From Rutidosis leptorrhynchoides (taxonomy: Eukaryota > Streptophyta > Magnoliopsida > Asterales > Asteraceae), in NCBI RefSeq assembly GCF_046630445.1, contig NC_092341.1:219447501-219511500 (forward strand): 64,000 nt of DNA. The letters run 5' to 3'. Each line of letters starts with the position of its first letter. The stretch's first letter is position 1. Positions 10,343 to 22,192 of the stretch are shown one piece after another. A model generated the notes under the pieces. It searched no databases and was not told where the DNA came from. It saw nothing but the letters and a program-made list of their open reading frames with translations. The position numbers and the translations under genes were made by a program.

Positions 10343-12777
10343 TGTAACATCCCGCATTTTTCTGTTAAATTTATTTTAACACCGTCTTTTTTTTAATAAT
10401 ATCTTTCGTCATCTATATTCGTACACTTCGTTAACTAATGTTCTTGATAATTCCGTTATTCGATTATAACATCTCCCGTTTTTGTCGCGTATTTAAAAAT
10501 AATTTGTTTGGTTAATTCCCGCACCCGACTACAAACTTGAGGGACTAATCTTGCCACTTGGGCAAATTTGGTTAACTAGTAACCCACCACCACCACTCAT
10601 TTCATTCCATCATCTCTTCTCTTTTCTTACTTCCATTTTTACTCTCAACTCACAAACAAGGATTCATCATCCATTTCACATCTAGGGAGCTCACAACAAA
10701 TCCGACAACATATTCGTGATCCTCTCTTCATCCTCTTCATTTTGGTACCAATTTCATCTCATTTGGGTAATATTTCTAAAACTCTAGATTTCTCAAATTC
10801 ATTTTATAGACTTGAAATGGTGTTAGTTAGTGTCTATGGCTCAAGTCTAACATGAATATGTGTTTGGTTTGCTCGATTTATTGTTTTGAGTAACTAGCAT
10901 GAACACTTGAAATGGGTTAGTTTAATCTTTGATTTTGGATGATTAAATGTTGTTTAAATGTTAAAGTTCATGTATTAAATGTGTTACTAGCATCATTAGC
11001 TTCATTTTGATGTGTAGGTTGATTTAGAAAAGCTTCATTTACAAAATGATTGAATTCATAATTTTGGTTAGGGTTTGATGAACTTTGAAATGAAATTTTG
11101 ATGCATTGAATGCTATGAAATGTTGTTAGTAAATGTTTAATTAAATTGTATGTTTAATTACCTTCGGAAGGGTGTATCGTATGTATAAATTAGTTTTCCG
11201 AATCATGAAATGCACTTTTAGAACTTGAAACTTTGATTATGAACAGTTAACGATCATTCGATGAGGTTTTTGTTTTTGTAAATGATGTTTTTGTTTGATG
11301 AAATATGTTGAGTTGTATTCCTCGTCAAAATACCTTTCCAACGATATAAGATACGTGTTTTGAATGTTTACGGTTCATAAGTTATGGTTGTTTGAAGTTG
11401 GATTAGTTTAAGTGTTCAAACTGCCCAAAATTGCTGAAATAGACACAGATGCGGCGCATCTGATAGGGATGCGGCGCATCTGATGCTAACTAACCAAAAA
11501 TCTCGATTTTCGTTTAATTCTAACTATGCTATGCACCTCCGATTGATATGAAACTTGGCCAACATGCTCATATATGACTTCTAAGCTTAGAAAAATAGTT
11601 CGGGACCCGACCCGAACGTGTTAACTTTTTCGTTGACTTTGACCAAGTTTGACTTTTAGTCAAACTTAACAAAATGTTTATGCAATCGTTCTAACATGCT
11701 TTTATACTTGATTCTTGCATGAAACTTGACAACGTGATTCACATGCTATATATTCGAGTCATAACGAGCCATAGGACTAATTGAACACAATTCGCCCGAC
11801 CGTGTGTCGTAACCGGTTAATTGATATAACTTACTTGTTTAGGTCAAGGCTAAACAACTTTCATGCACACGTTTACTTTGTGAAGTACATTTATACTCGT
11901 GCACTCGAGGTGAGATCATAGTCCCATATTTCAACAACTTTTATACTTTTAAATCATGGGATGAGAAACATATACAGTTTTATACTACATACTTTTATAC
12001 TTTGAATATAAGTACGGAAACAAACATTCCACAGCGAGTTAGAACAAAAAGTCTCAATTCGATTATCATTAGTTACACTTGCAGGGTGTAAGCGAGAACT
12101 TATATTATGTGATCACATGGGCTTGACGAGCCTCATTCGGACGGTTCGCTACCGTTAGCGGATGAAATATATTTTCGGGTTTAGTGTATGTTCTAACACT
12201 ACGCAACAGGGTGCAAAACAGTTAAGTCTTGATAATTGGGTGCTCGCGAACATACTTTTGGAATGCAAACGATTTGGATAATCAACTATACAAAATCTTG
12301 TGGTTCAAAAACAACGTTTACAAACACCTATGATTTCACCAACGTTTTTCGTTGACAGTTTTCTATATGTTTCTCAGGTTCATGAATGGCTATTTGATAC
12401 ATGCTTCCACGTACACTCATACTTGCTTGGGGTCAAGCATACATGCATACACTTTGATTACTTACTTGTAGTCAAGCATACATGCATACGCTAGTGATAG
12501 CACCTTTGGATTCAAACAAATGTTTACATACTTACGCTATTCATAGCAACCGTGATTTTCAACTAATTATGTCGCAAGTTATTTCATTTATACATTACTA
12601 CTTTTGTAAACTTAAACTTGTTGTCGATCCGTTTGGTAAACTAAACTTTGTAAGTCTTATACGTTTCAAATGAATGCGACATAATTTTGGTCAAACGTGT
12701 CTCATTTAGGCACTATGACCACGCAACGGGACCTAATTTAATGGCGCCGTCAATGACGATTTTGTCGGGTCGCTACA
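10343..12777 (+). repeat. 5' LTR of E
   Basis: TGTAACATCCCG to GGGTCGCTACA. A CT-rich stretch (about 10590-10670) may mark the transcript start. Twin palindromes GATGC-GGC-GCATC lie at 11448-11460 and 11468-11480. A CAACG-T5-CGTTG hairpin lies at 12340-12354. Confidence 0.93.
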
Positions 12778-12779
12778 GA

Positions 12780-12791
12780 TGGTATCAGAGC
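12780..12791 (+). promoter_or_regulatory. Primer binding site of E
   Basis: TGGTATCAGAGC, two bases after the LTR end. Confidence 0.93.
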
Positions 12792-13977
12792 ATTGGTTGT
12801 AGGGAACTAGGATGTGCATTAGTGTGTCTGACAGAGTCGTTAGGACGCATTAGTGAATCTAGACTACAACCGGATGGTTAGCCATTGCATTCTGACATAC
12901 ATTTGCTATAGATAGCACTTACTTGACTACTTGTGCATTATACTTGAATCATTCTTAGGCAAACTTCTTAATGGTACCAAGTTTTCATCATACTAACTCG
13001 TATTCTGCAACTTTCTGGTAACACACGTAAATTCAAGATTTATACGCGTAAGGATGACAACGACTTCATTAGTCACACTTATTCGGGAACTCTGTCTCCC
13101 AGATTGTTATTCGCCACCGTCTCAATTTACTATCGGTGTCACACCGGTGTTCCTTACTATCTACCACTTCTTGTTACTACCATCACTACTCTGGGTGAGT
13201 ATCGTCGTCACTACTTATCACTACGGTTGCGTACTATTCGTTATCATGATGCATTACTCTTTTCGTACCTAAATGCATTATTGTTTGATTTGAACCGCAT
13301 TGACGTGAACAATCATTTATACACTTCCTTCGGGAAACGCATCTTCAGAGTAGCACAAATTCTTTCTATCCAATACGAGTCACGTTTGAGACGTCGTTAC
13401 ACTTTATTCATTTTAGATCTTCACGATTACACAAACTTGAATCTAAGGGGTGATGTGGGAATGGAGGTATGAGTTAGTATAATATAACGACACTCGATCA
13501 ACGTGGTTATATTATAGTAAGTCATACCAAAGTTCTAATGACTCGTGATGGTGATTGGACTCGATCAACCTAATCACCACCATGTGCCATGTACATGACT
13601 TCATTTTTCTTGTTTGAACATCCGAAAACTCCGAGAATACTGATAACAACCATACCCAGGACACATCGTCGATTATTGTCGAACCATATTTATGCTTCTG
13701 AATGAATGACAAATTCTTTCGACTTCAACCATATGTTACACGTGTATACTATCTCGTTTTCGCGCAGCTTTATCGACGAACTACAAAATGCTTGGTATGC
13801 TCACATCGAGGCGGAAACTTCTCTCGCCTTACACTCGTACTTCCGTATAAGGAAATCTTTATTCTAAATTCTCAATGGAGGGAGAGACTCTTCACGTTAT
13901 ACTAGTATTCACCATGAGGGAGAATAGTCCTAACGAACGTTTTCGAAAACCGATAAATCTTCCGCGGCGCGAAATTC
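12792..13977 (+). other. E interior, 5' part: degenerate, with conserved double hairpin
   Basis: No intact gene. A ~63-nt imperfect hairpin at 13466-13528 and a second one at about 13540-13585 correspond to structures in C and D. Open frames here (for example 13054-13472) have no recognisable motif and are probably chance. Confidence 0.6.
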
Positions 13978-14760
13978 TTGAGAAACGAAAACTTGTTCAA
14001 ATATATCTTAAAGAAATGTACCTCGTCTCGAATCGAGATTCTCGTTTCACTTCTAGATTTTTGGAGTGCCTTACAAAAAGCCTCGGGACCACGTTTAGAC
14101 ATGAGTACCGCACATAAACCACAACCCGACGGACCGAGCAAACATACGATTCAAATCTTGGAAACCATAATACGAGTTTGTGTTATCGACTTCAAAATTA
14201 CTTGAGAAAAGTATTTGCCTTTAGCCAAATTCTCTTACTACAATAATTTTCATTTGAATACTAACGCCACACCTTTCGAAAACCCATATAGCCGCAATTG
14301 TTGATTTCTAAATCGTTGAGCATAAGTAGGTGACAAGCAAACCACCGAACCTGAACTCATTCATGAAATAACCATTAAGATCATTCAAATCCAAGAAAGA
14401 CTCAAGACAGCCCGTAGTCGCCAAAAGAGCTACGCCGATGTTAGACGTAAACATTTCAAATTCCAAGTGGGTAACCGCGTAACATTAAAAGTCGCACCTT
14501 AGAAAGGTGTAATCCGTTTCGGGAAACATAGAAAGCTAAATCCGTGATATTTTGATCCTTTGAAAATCTTGGGGCGTTTTGGACCCGTTGCTTACCGTTT
14601 AGATTTTCAGACTCATTTGAGTCTCCGTTCATCCTACATTCTGTGTATCAAACTTAAAGACGTGTCTTGCGAAACAAGAACTTGTTATCCTTTTCGATGA
14701 GCTTACTATCGACGATAACCGTCACATCCTAGGGGAACTATGAATCGTGAAACCAAACTT
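13978..14760 (+). pseudogene. Integrase / C-terminal pol remnant of E
   Basis: Shifted frames spell the gypsy integrase core: NRDSRFTSRF near 14030, then STAHKPQPDGPSKHTIQ (normally STAYHPQTDGQSERTIQ) near 14100, and VIDFKIT. Further on come [15 protein letters not shown] (normally [15 protein letters not shown]) near 14430 and the GPVAYRL motif of the integrase C-terminus near 14590. Several frameshifts and stops; gag, protease and RT are missing. Plainly non-functional. Confidence 0.8.
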
Positions 14761-14919
14761 TAAAACAACGTAAAATCCCGATTTTTGAAGTTCGTCGAAA
14801 TGCCCAAGGAAGTACCTTCACTCATTCGTAGAATTGGCAACGCAAAATTTCGAAGAAGAAACAACGACTACTACTTTCAACTAAATTTCGGGACGAAATT
14901 TCTTTTAAGGTGTGGGTAA

Positions 14920-17365
14920 TGTAACATCCCGCATTTTTCCGTTAAATTTATTTTAACACCGTCTTTTTTTTTATAATATCTTTCGTCATCTATATTCGTA
15001 CACTTCGTTAACTAATGTTCTTGATAATTCCGTTATTCGATTATAACATCTCCCGTTTTTGTCGCGTATTTAAAAATAATTCGTTTAGTTAATTCCCGCA
15101 CCCGACTACAAACTTGAGGGACTAATCTTGCCACTTGGGCAAATTTGGTTAACTAGTAACCCACCACCACCACTCATTTCATTCCATCATCTCCTCTCTT
15201 TTCTTACTTCCCTTTTTACTCTCAACTCACACAAACAAGGATTCATCATCCATTTCACATCTAGGGAGCTCACAACAAATCCGACAACATATTCGTGATC
15301 CTCTCTTCATCCTCTTCATTTTGGTACCAATTTCATCTTCTTTGGGTAATATTTCTAAAACTCTAGATTTCTCAAATTCGTTTTATATACTTGAAATGGT
15401 GTTAGTTAGTGTCTATGGCTCAAGTCTAACATGAATATGTGTTTGGTTTGCTCGATTTGTTATTTTGAGTAACTAGCATGAACACTTGAAATGGGTTAGT
15501 TTAATCTTTGATTTTGGATGATTAAATGTTGATTAAATGTTAAAGTTCATGTATTAAATGTGCTACTAGCATCATTAGCTTCATTTTGATGTGTAGGTTG
15601 ATTTAGAAAAGCTTCATTTACAAAATGATTGAATTCATGATTTTGGTTAGGGTTTGATGAACTTTGAAATGAACTTTTATGAACTTTTGATGCATTGAAT
15701 GCTATGAAATATTGTTAGTAAGTGTTTAATTGCATGGTATGTTTAATTATCTTCAAAACGTCATATCGTATGTATAAATTGGTTTCCCGAATCATGAAAT
15801 GCACTTTTAGAACTTGAAACTTTGATTACGAACAGTTAACGATCATTCGACGAGGTTTTTTTTTTGTAAATGGTGTTTTTGTTTGATGAAATGTGTTTAG
15901 TTGTATTCCTCGTCAAAATACCTTTCCAACGATATAAGATACGTGTTTTGAATGTTTACGGTTCATAAGTTATGGTTGTTTGAAGTTGGATTCGTTTAAG
16001 TGTTCAAACTGCCCAAAATTGCTGAAACAGACACAGATGCAGCGCATCTGATAGGGATGCGGCGCATCTTATGCTGACTGTCCAAAAATCTCGATTTTCG
16101 TTTAATTCTAACTATGCTATGCACCTCCGATTGATATGAAACTTGGTCAACATGCTCATATATGACTTCTAAGCTTAGAAAAATAGTTCGGGACCCGGCC
16201 CGAACGTGTTGACTTTTTTGTTGACTTTGACCAAGTTTGACTTTTAGTCAAACTTAACCAAATGTTTATGCAATCGTTCTAACATGCTTTTATACTTGAT
16301 TCTTGCATGAAACTTGACAACGTGATTCACATGCTATGTATTCGAGTCATAACGAGCCATAGGACTAATTGAACACATTTCGCCCGACCGTGTGTCGTAA
16401 CCGGCTAATTAATATAACTTACTTGTTTAGGTCAAGGCTAAATAACTTTCATGCGCACGTTTACTTTGTGAAGTACATTTACACTCGTGCACTCGAGGTG
16501 AGATCATAATCCCATCTTTCAACAACTTTTATACTTTTAAATCATGGGATGAGAAACATATACAGTTTTATACTACATACTTTTATACTTTGAACACAAG
16601 TACGGAAACAAACATTCCACAGCGAGTTAGAACAAAAAGCCTCAATTCGATTATCATTAGTTACACTTGCAGGGTGTAAGCGAGAACTTATATTATGTGA
16701 TCACATGGGCTTGACGATCCTCATTCAGACGGTTCGCTACCGTTAGCGGATGAAATATATTTTCGGGTTTAGTGTATGTTCTAACACTACGCAACAGGGT
16801 GCAAATCAGTTAAGTCTTGATAATTAGGTGCTCGCGAACATACTTTTGGAATGCAAACGATTTGGATAATCAACTATACAAAATCTTGTGGTTCAAAATC
16901 AACTTTTACAAACACCTATGATTTCACCAACGTTTTTCGTTGATAGTTTTCTATATGTTTCTTAGGTTCATGAATGGCTATTTGATACATGCTTCCGCAT
17001 ACACTCATACTTGTTTGGGGTTAAGCATACATGCATACACTTTGATTACTTGCTTGGAGTCAAGAATACATGCATACGCTAGTGATAGCACCTTTGGATT
17101 CAAACAAATGTTTACATACTTACGCTATTTATAGCAACCGTGATTTTCAACTAATTATGTCGCAAGTTATTTCATTTATACATTACTACTTTTGTAAACT
17201 TAAACTTGTTGTCGATCCGTTTGGTAAACTAAACTTTGTAAGTCTTATACGTTTCAAATGAATGCGACATAATTTTGGTCAAACGTGTCTCATTTAGGGA
17301 CTATGACCACGCAACGGGACCTAAGTTAACGGCGCCGTCAATGACGATTTTGTCGGGTCGCTACA
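14920..17365 (+). repeat. 3' LTR of E
   Basis: 2446 bp. In the first palindrome of the pair the loop has changed (GATGC-AGC-GCATC) while the stem is kept. Hairpin CAACG-T5-CGTTG at 16928-16942. Confidence 0.93.
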
Positions 17366-17370
17366 TGTGG

Positions 17371-17582
17371 AGACCTTTCCTAGCATGACGCGTTTTGGGA
17401 CCACAAGCGCAGCAGATCCCATGAGAACTCTGCAGTTAAGCGTGCTCATGCGAGGGCACTACTAGGATAGGTGACCTCCTGGGAAAGTACTCGTCGTGTG
17501 TGGTTGCCAAGAAAAATCCGTGCGCCTACAGGCAAAGCGAACAATATCATGCTACGGGGAACGTGTTACCTGGGATGTTACA
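17371..17582 (+). repeat. 3' LTR of Cassandra, second part
   Basis: Continues the LTR after the E insertion and holds a second 5S-derived domain at 17397-17504 with box-A-like AGTTAAGCGTGCTC. Ends TGTTACA, followed by the aatgg duplication. Confidence 0.92.
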
Positions 17583-17587
17583 AATGG

Positions 17588-17628
17588 GGAAAATCGAAAC
17601 CCGGAAATTTCTTTTAACGGGTAGGTAA
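17588..17628 (+). other. PPT-proximal internal sequence left of element D
   Basis: 17603-17628 repeats the bases that precede D's 3' LTR (25574-25599), including TTTCTTTTAACGGGTAGGTAA. An element should not have its own purine tract outside its 5' LTR. This suggests recombination with a neighbouring copy. Confidence 0.8.
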
Positions 17629-20600
17629 TGTGATGACCCGGAAATTTCCGATCAAATTTAAACTTTAATCTTTATATATATCCGACGCGATAAGCAAAAT
17701 ATGTATTGTTGAGTCTCGGAAGCTTTGAAACTATATTCATGTAATCAAGTTACCATTTGACCATGCCTAACGCTTCACGAACATCTATGTGTATATAGAT
17801 ATGTGTATATAATAAATACTTAATAAGTGAAGGCGTTAACAAGGTATTAGATATATAATACTTTACAAGAGCGTATTTTGTTTCAAAATAAGTTTATTAT
17901 GCTTATCGATGTTTAGATGAAAATATCAAATGATTGATTTATAAGATACATTGAATTAGGATGAAGAGTCTCTGTTATGAGGTCCACTTTGAATTAGAAA
18001 ACCCTTACTTTTAACGGTATTCGGAATATTTGGAAAAGTGATTGTATATAAGAACAAAAGTGTTAATTATTGGGGATTAGACAAAAGTGGGTGGAGGATT
18101 GAATTTCATAACCCTTGTTATTTGAGTCGATCGATACTAAGTTATTTTATTTAGAAAGGTTAAGGAAACTAAAATAAACGTTAGCATATAAAGAAATTAT
18201 AGGTTTAGAGTGTAAATGTTACGTGTTATAAGATTTCCTAATCGAATTTAAAATAAACTTTGAACTATTATTAGTTTTCAAAAACTAATTATTATACTAT
18301 TATATTAATACTTCCATGATATACAATATGTACAAGTTTACATATTTTAAATAAAAATATATTTATATGTTACAAAAAAGATGAATTACAATATCAAACT
18401 AGTCATAAAACGTTTTGATTTAAACTAATATTACTATATATGTTTTAATAAACAATGAGACTAGGATTTATAAAAGGAAATGATCAAAATACTTAAAGGA
18501 TAAAGTTACACTTTAAGTGGGTTAGCTTTTAATTAATTTAAGTCTAGTTATTAATAAAGGTACATGTCACAAAACGTTTAATTTAAAATAAAATATTTTG
18601 ACAAACAACGAGACTTTGATTTATAGAAAGAAATGACCACAACGCTCAACTTTACAAGTTATATTTTTATAAAGGTAATTTATTGTTATATAAGTCTAAT
18701 TTTTGTAAAAGGTACACGTCACGCAACATAAAAGGCTAGTTTTCTAAACATACGAAAGTGCGCCCGAAAAACTGAAAGTGGTACATGAGTCGTGAGACCA
18801 CGACCGTGTCATTTTTGTAAAAATTATATTTTTACTACGCACGTAAATATAATATAATATTTAATTAATTCTAAAGATTAAATATATTATATATTAATTA
18901 ATATATAAATAAATCTATTACTACGTACCATATGTAAAGGAAGTGTCGGCAACGAGATTTTATAGTGCATATGAGCTGGATACCATGGCATGCGAATATG
19001 AGCTGGGTTGGTGAGGCCACATTATAAAGCTCGCAGTCTAGTGCCGAATCCATTTCTCAATCTCTCTGTCTATGTATATTACTCCGTAATATTTACTTAT
19101 TTATTTTATTTATATATAAATTTTATTATTAAGATTATTAATTTTATTATTATTAGTATTAGTATTGTTAGGAGTGATAATACTAGTATTATACATAAAA
19201 TACTACGACAAGGGGTACGCGCGAGCTATTGCAACATGGGTTTTATGAGTGGGATAGGGCTAAGGAAATTATGGGTTATAGCTATGGAGGTGATGGGTAT
19301 GGATCAGGGGTATACTCATGAGGTCAATCTAGTGTTTGTCATCTCCGTTGCGTCTACGTACCTTTCCTACAGTATTGAACCTCAATATTGATACGTGAGT
19401 ACTCCTAATTAAATTTTTACATACTAATAGTGTATCCCTGACTAGTGCTCGAGAAAATAGAATTAGGCATGCTTGTATATTTGATATTGCCCTTAGATAA
19501 GTTATGTTGAATCTTAAAGGTTGTTATACTAGGGATGAGATAAGATATAAGATATGCATGTCGTTGGAAAGCTAGCGAAAAACTAAGAACTTTTCCTTTA
19601 GATACCGAATGATTTTGACGGATGGATTAGAAGTTATCGTCAAATGAATTTTTGTATTATTATTAAAAATGATTATTATTATCGTCGTTATAATCGTCGT
19701 CATAACTATTATCTAATTATTATTATTATTAATATTATCATTATCTATAAGAAGTAGTATCATTAAAAATTGTTATTTTATTATTATTACTATCGTTAAA
19801 GTTATACTATTATTATCATTAAAATTATTATGTTTAATATTAAAAATATCATCTTTACAAAAATCATTATTTTAATAGGAGTATCATTATTAATATAGAA
19901 TTTCATTAGTAATAAGAATTATCATATTGTTATAATACCATTTTCGTAAATATAAATATTGTTATTATTATTAGTAGAATAATAATAATTATCAATACAA
20001 AATAATACAACTTACTTATTATTATTATCAATGTTATTTTATCAAACAAAACTGTAATACAAATGATATAAATACCTTAATAAAATCCATCATAATGGTT
20101 TATGATATTCAATGAACTTTATAAAGTTTATTATCTAAGATATATAAAAGTATATTTTATTATATAAATTTTAATATAAATTTTATTTATTATTTACTCT
20201 ATTAAATCTTTTAAAATTATTTAAAAATATAAAACGACGATATTTAAAATATATAATAATCATGTATAAATTTTGGAAATCATTTTGAGTTAATTTGACT
20301 TTTGTTGACTTTTACATATTAGTCTCGAGCATTAGGATTGTGATACACTACTACTTGACCTAAATTGTTGATAGATATTGACCATTATATAAATATATAT
20401 ATACGTAATATAGGTTCGTGAATCCAAGGCCAACCTTACAACTGTTCAATGATGTTATATGTATTTTTACTACAAAATACAGAATGGTGAGTTTCATTTG
20501 CCTTTTTACCCTTTATATTTTTGGGCTGAGAATACATGCGCAACTTTTATAACTGTTTTACGAAATAGACACAAGTAATCGAAATTACATTATATGGTTG

Positions 20601-21314
20601 AATTATCGAAATCGAATATGCCCCTTTTTATTAAGTCTGGTAATCTAAGAATTAGGGAACAGACACCCTAATTGACGCGAACTCTAAAGATAGATCTATC
20701 GGGCCCAACAAGCCCCATCCAAAGTACCGGATGCTTTAGTATTTCGAAATTTATATCATGTCCGAAGGAGGATCCCGGAATGATGGGGATATTCTTATAT
20801 GTATATTGTGAATGTCGGTTACCAGGTGTTCAATCCATATGAATGATATTTTTGTCTCTATGCAGGGGACGTATGTTTATGAGAAATGGAAATATGAAAT
20901 CTTGTGGTCTATTAAAATTATGAAATGATTATTTATGTTAAACTAATGAACTCACCAACCTTTTGGTTGACACTTGAAAGCATGTTTATTCTCAGGTTTG
21001 AAAGAGATCTTCCGCTGTGCATTAGCTCATTTTAAAGATATTACTTGGAGTCATTCATGACATATTTCAAAAGACGTTGCATTCGAGTCGTTGAAGTTCA
21101 TTAAAGATTATTATTAAGTAAATGACAGATTAGGTCATTTATAGTTTGGATATTATGAAATGGTATGCATACATGTCAACTTTCGATGTAATGAAAGATT
21201 GTCTTTTAAAAATGAATGCAATGTTTGTAAAATGTATCATTTAGAGGTCAAGTACCTCGCGATGAAATCATATGTTATTGTATTCGTCCCTATGGATTGG
21301 GTCGGGTCGTCTCA
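17629..21314 (+). repeat. Left LTR of D
   Basis: TGTGATGACCCGG to GGGTCGTCTCA. A possible TATA box (TTATAAAG) lies at 19021-19028. A long degenerate ATT-rich stretch lies at 19640-20050. The conserved CAACC-TTTT-GGTTG hairpin is at 20956-20969. A 127-codon open frame at 19008-19391 has no motif. Confidence 0.93.
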
Positions 21315-21316
21315 TG

Positions 21317-21328
21317 TGGTATCAGAGC
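21317..21328 (+). promoter_or_regulatory. Primer binding site of D
   Basis: TGGTATCAGAGC, two bases after the LTR. Confidence 0.93.
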
Positions 21329-21745
21329 GGTGGTCTTAGCGAACCAGGTCTTGCATTAGTGTGTCTTACTGTTAGTTGTTAAGATGCATTAGTGAGTCTG
21401 GACTTCGACCGTGTCTGCATGTCAAAAGTTTTGCTTATCATTTTGTGTCGGAAATCATCTACTTATCATCCTTAGGAAATTATCAGCTTATCATCTTAAG
21501 TCTAGACGCGTTTTCCTGCATTTATTGCATAACAGCGTATAGACGAAATTCACATCTTAGCATATCTGCTAATTAATATCTTAGCGTATTTATTATTGTG
21601 AAATTTGACTGGCATTTTTTAAAGATTCTCCGAAATCTATGGGATTTTGGTATTATATATACATATGTAAATTATGTATTGAGGAATACCAAATCTAAAT
21701 TCTACAATCTATTTTATACCAAAATTCTTTCTCTGATCATACGAG

Positions 21746-22192
21746 ATGGATTCCGCATCTAGTTCGAACTCCTCAGATTTCGACAGCTATGTCGATATGG
21801 ATTTCCATTCGAGTTCCGAAAATAGTGTGACCGGAATGGATCAACCAATCAGTCATCATCTATTCTGGATGAAATGGGGATGGGTTCGTAGCCTCCTCAA
21901 TTATTGGAGACAAGAAGAAGGTGATCGTCTCCATCCACCAAATTGCCCTATTGGCGATGAACCTGAAGCACTTACCTGCGAACCTGTTCATTAAACCATT
22001 TTCTCTCTCATTTCCAGAGTATCTCGTCACGATTATATATTACATAAAATTCTAAATTTTATTTACCCGCTTGTCCCAACCGACAATCATCCCGGTATAC
22101 TAGCAGAAGTTAACGAACTTCGTGCTCGCGTGACAGCTTTAGAGCTTATGGTGCAAGGATTACAAACACCATCAGCAGCACCAGCAGCATAA
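21746..22192 (+). pseudogene. Accessory ORF of D (148 codons, one internal stop)
   Basis: ATG at 21746. A Ser/Asp-rich start (MDSASSSNSSDFDSY) is followed by ISHHLFWMKWGW, a WRQEEGD...PNCPIGDEPEAL segment and a heptad-like C-terminus (EVNELRARVTALELMVQGLQ), then Ala/Pro. Stop TAA at 22190. One nonsense codon at position 83. Element C has the same ORF, also 447 bases from ATG to the final stop, but broken at codon 46. The ancestor therefore encoded 148 aa. No known domain recognised; the C-terminus may form a coiled coil. Confidence 0.6.

Larger units (their letters stand above)
10343..17365 (+). mobile_element. Element E: gypsy LTR retrotransposon with deleted interior, inserted in Cassandra
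   Basis: LTRs 10343-12777 (2435 bp) and 14920-17365 (2446 bp). Target-site duplication tgtgg at 10338-10342 and 17366-17370. Primer site after 12779. A purine tract near 14897-14919 (AAATTTCTTTTAAGG...). The interior is only 2.1 kb and holds integrase remnants, so the copy could not move unaided. The LTRs are similar but clearly diverged by point changes and small indels, so it is older than D. Confidence 0.93.
9940..17582 (+). mobile_element. Cassandra-type TRIM retrotransposon, split by element E
   Basis: Two 272-bp LTRs with 5S rRNA-derived cores flank a 71-bp internal region (primer site 10214-10225, purine tract 10271-10281) with no coding capacity. The 3' LTR is 10283-10342 plus 17371-17582, interrupted by E and its duplicated target. 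A perfect 5-bp target-site duplication, aatgg, lies at 9935-9939 and 17583-17587. Cassandra elements are known to carry 5S sequence in their LTRs and to depend on other elements for movement. Confidence 0.93.

Noticed and set aside
13054-13472. Two overlapping ORFs in the E interior as a gene
   Set aside because: No motif, no counterpart in D or C, and the region is otherwise decayed.
19008-19391. 127-codon ORF, perfectly repeated at 26979-27362
   Set aside because: It lies in the two D LTRs. Identity reflects recent LTR homogeneity, composition is AT-driven and no motif is seen.
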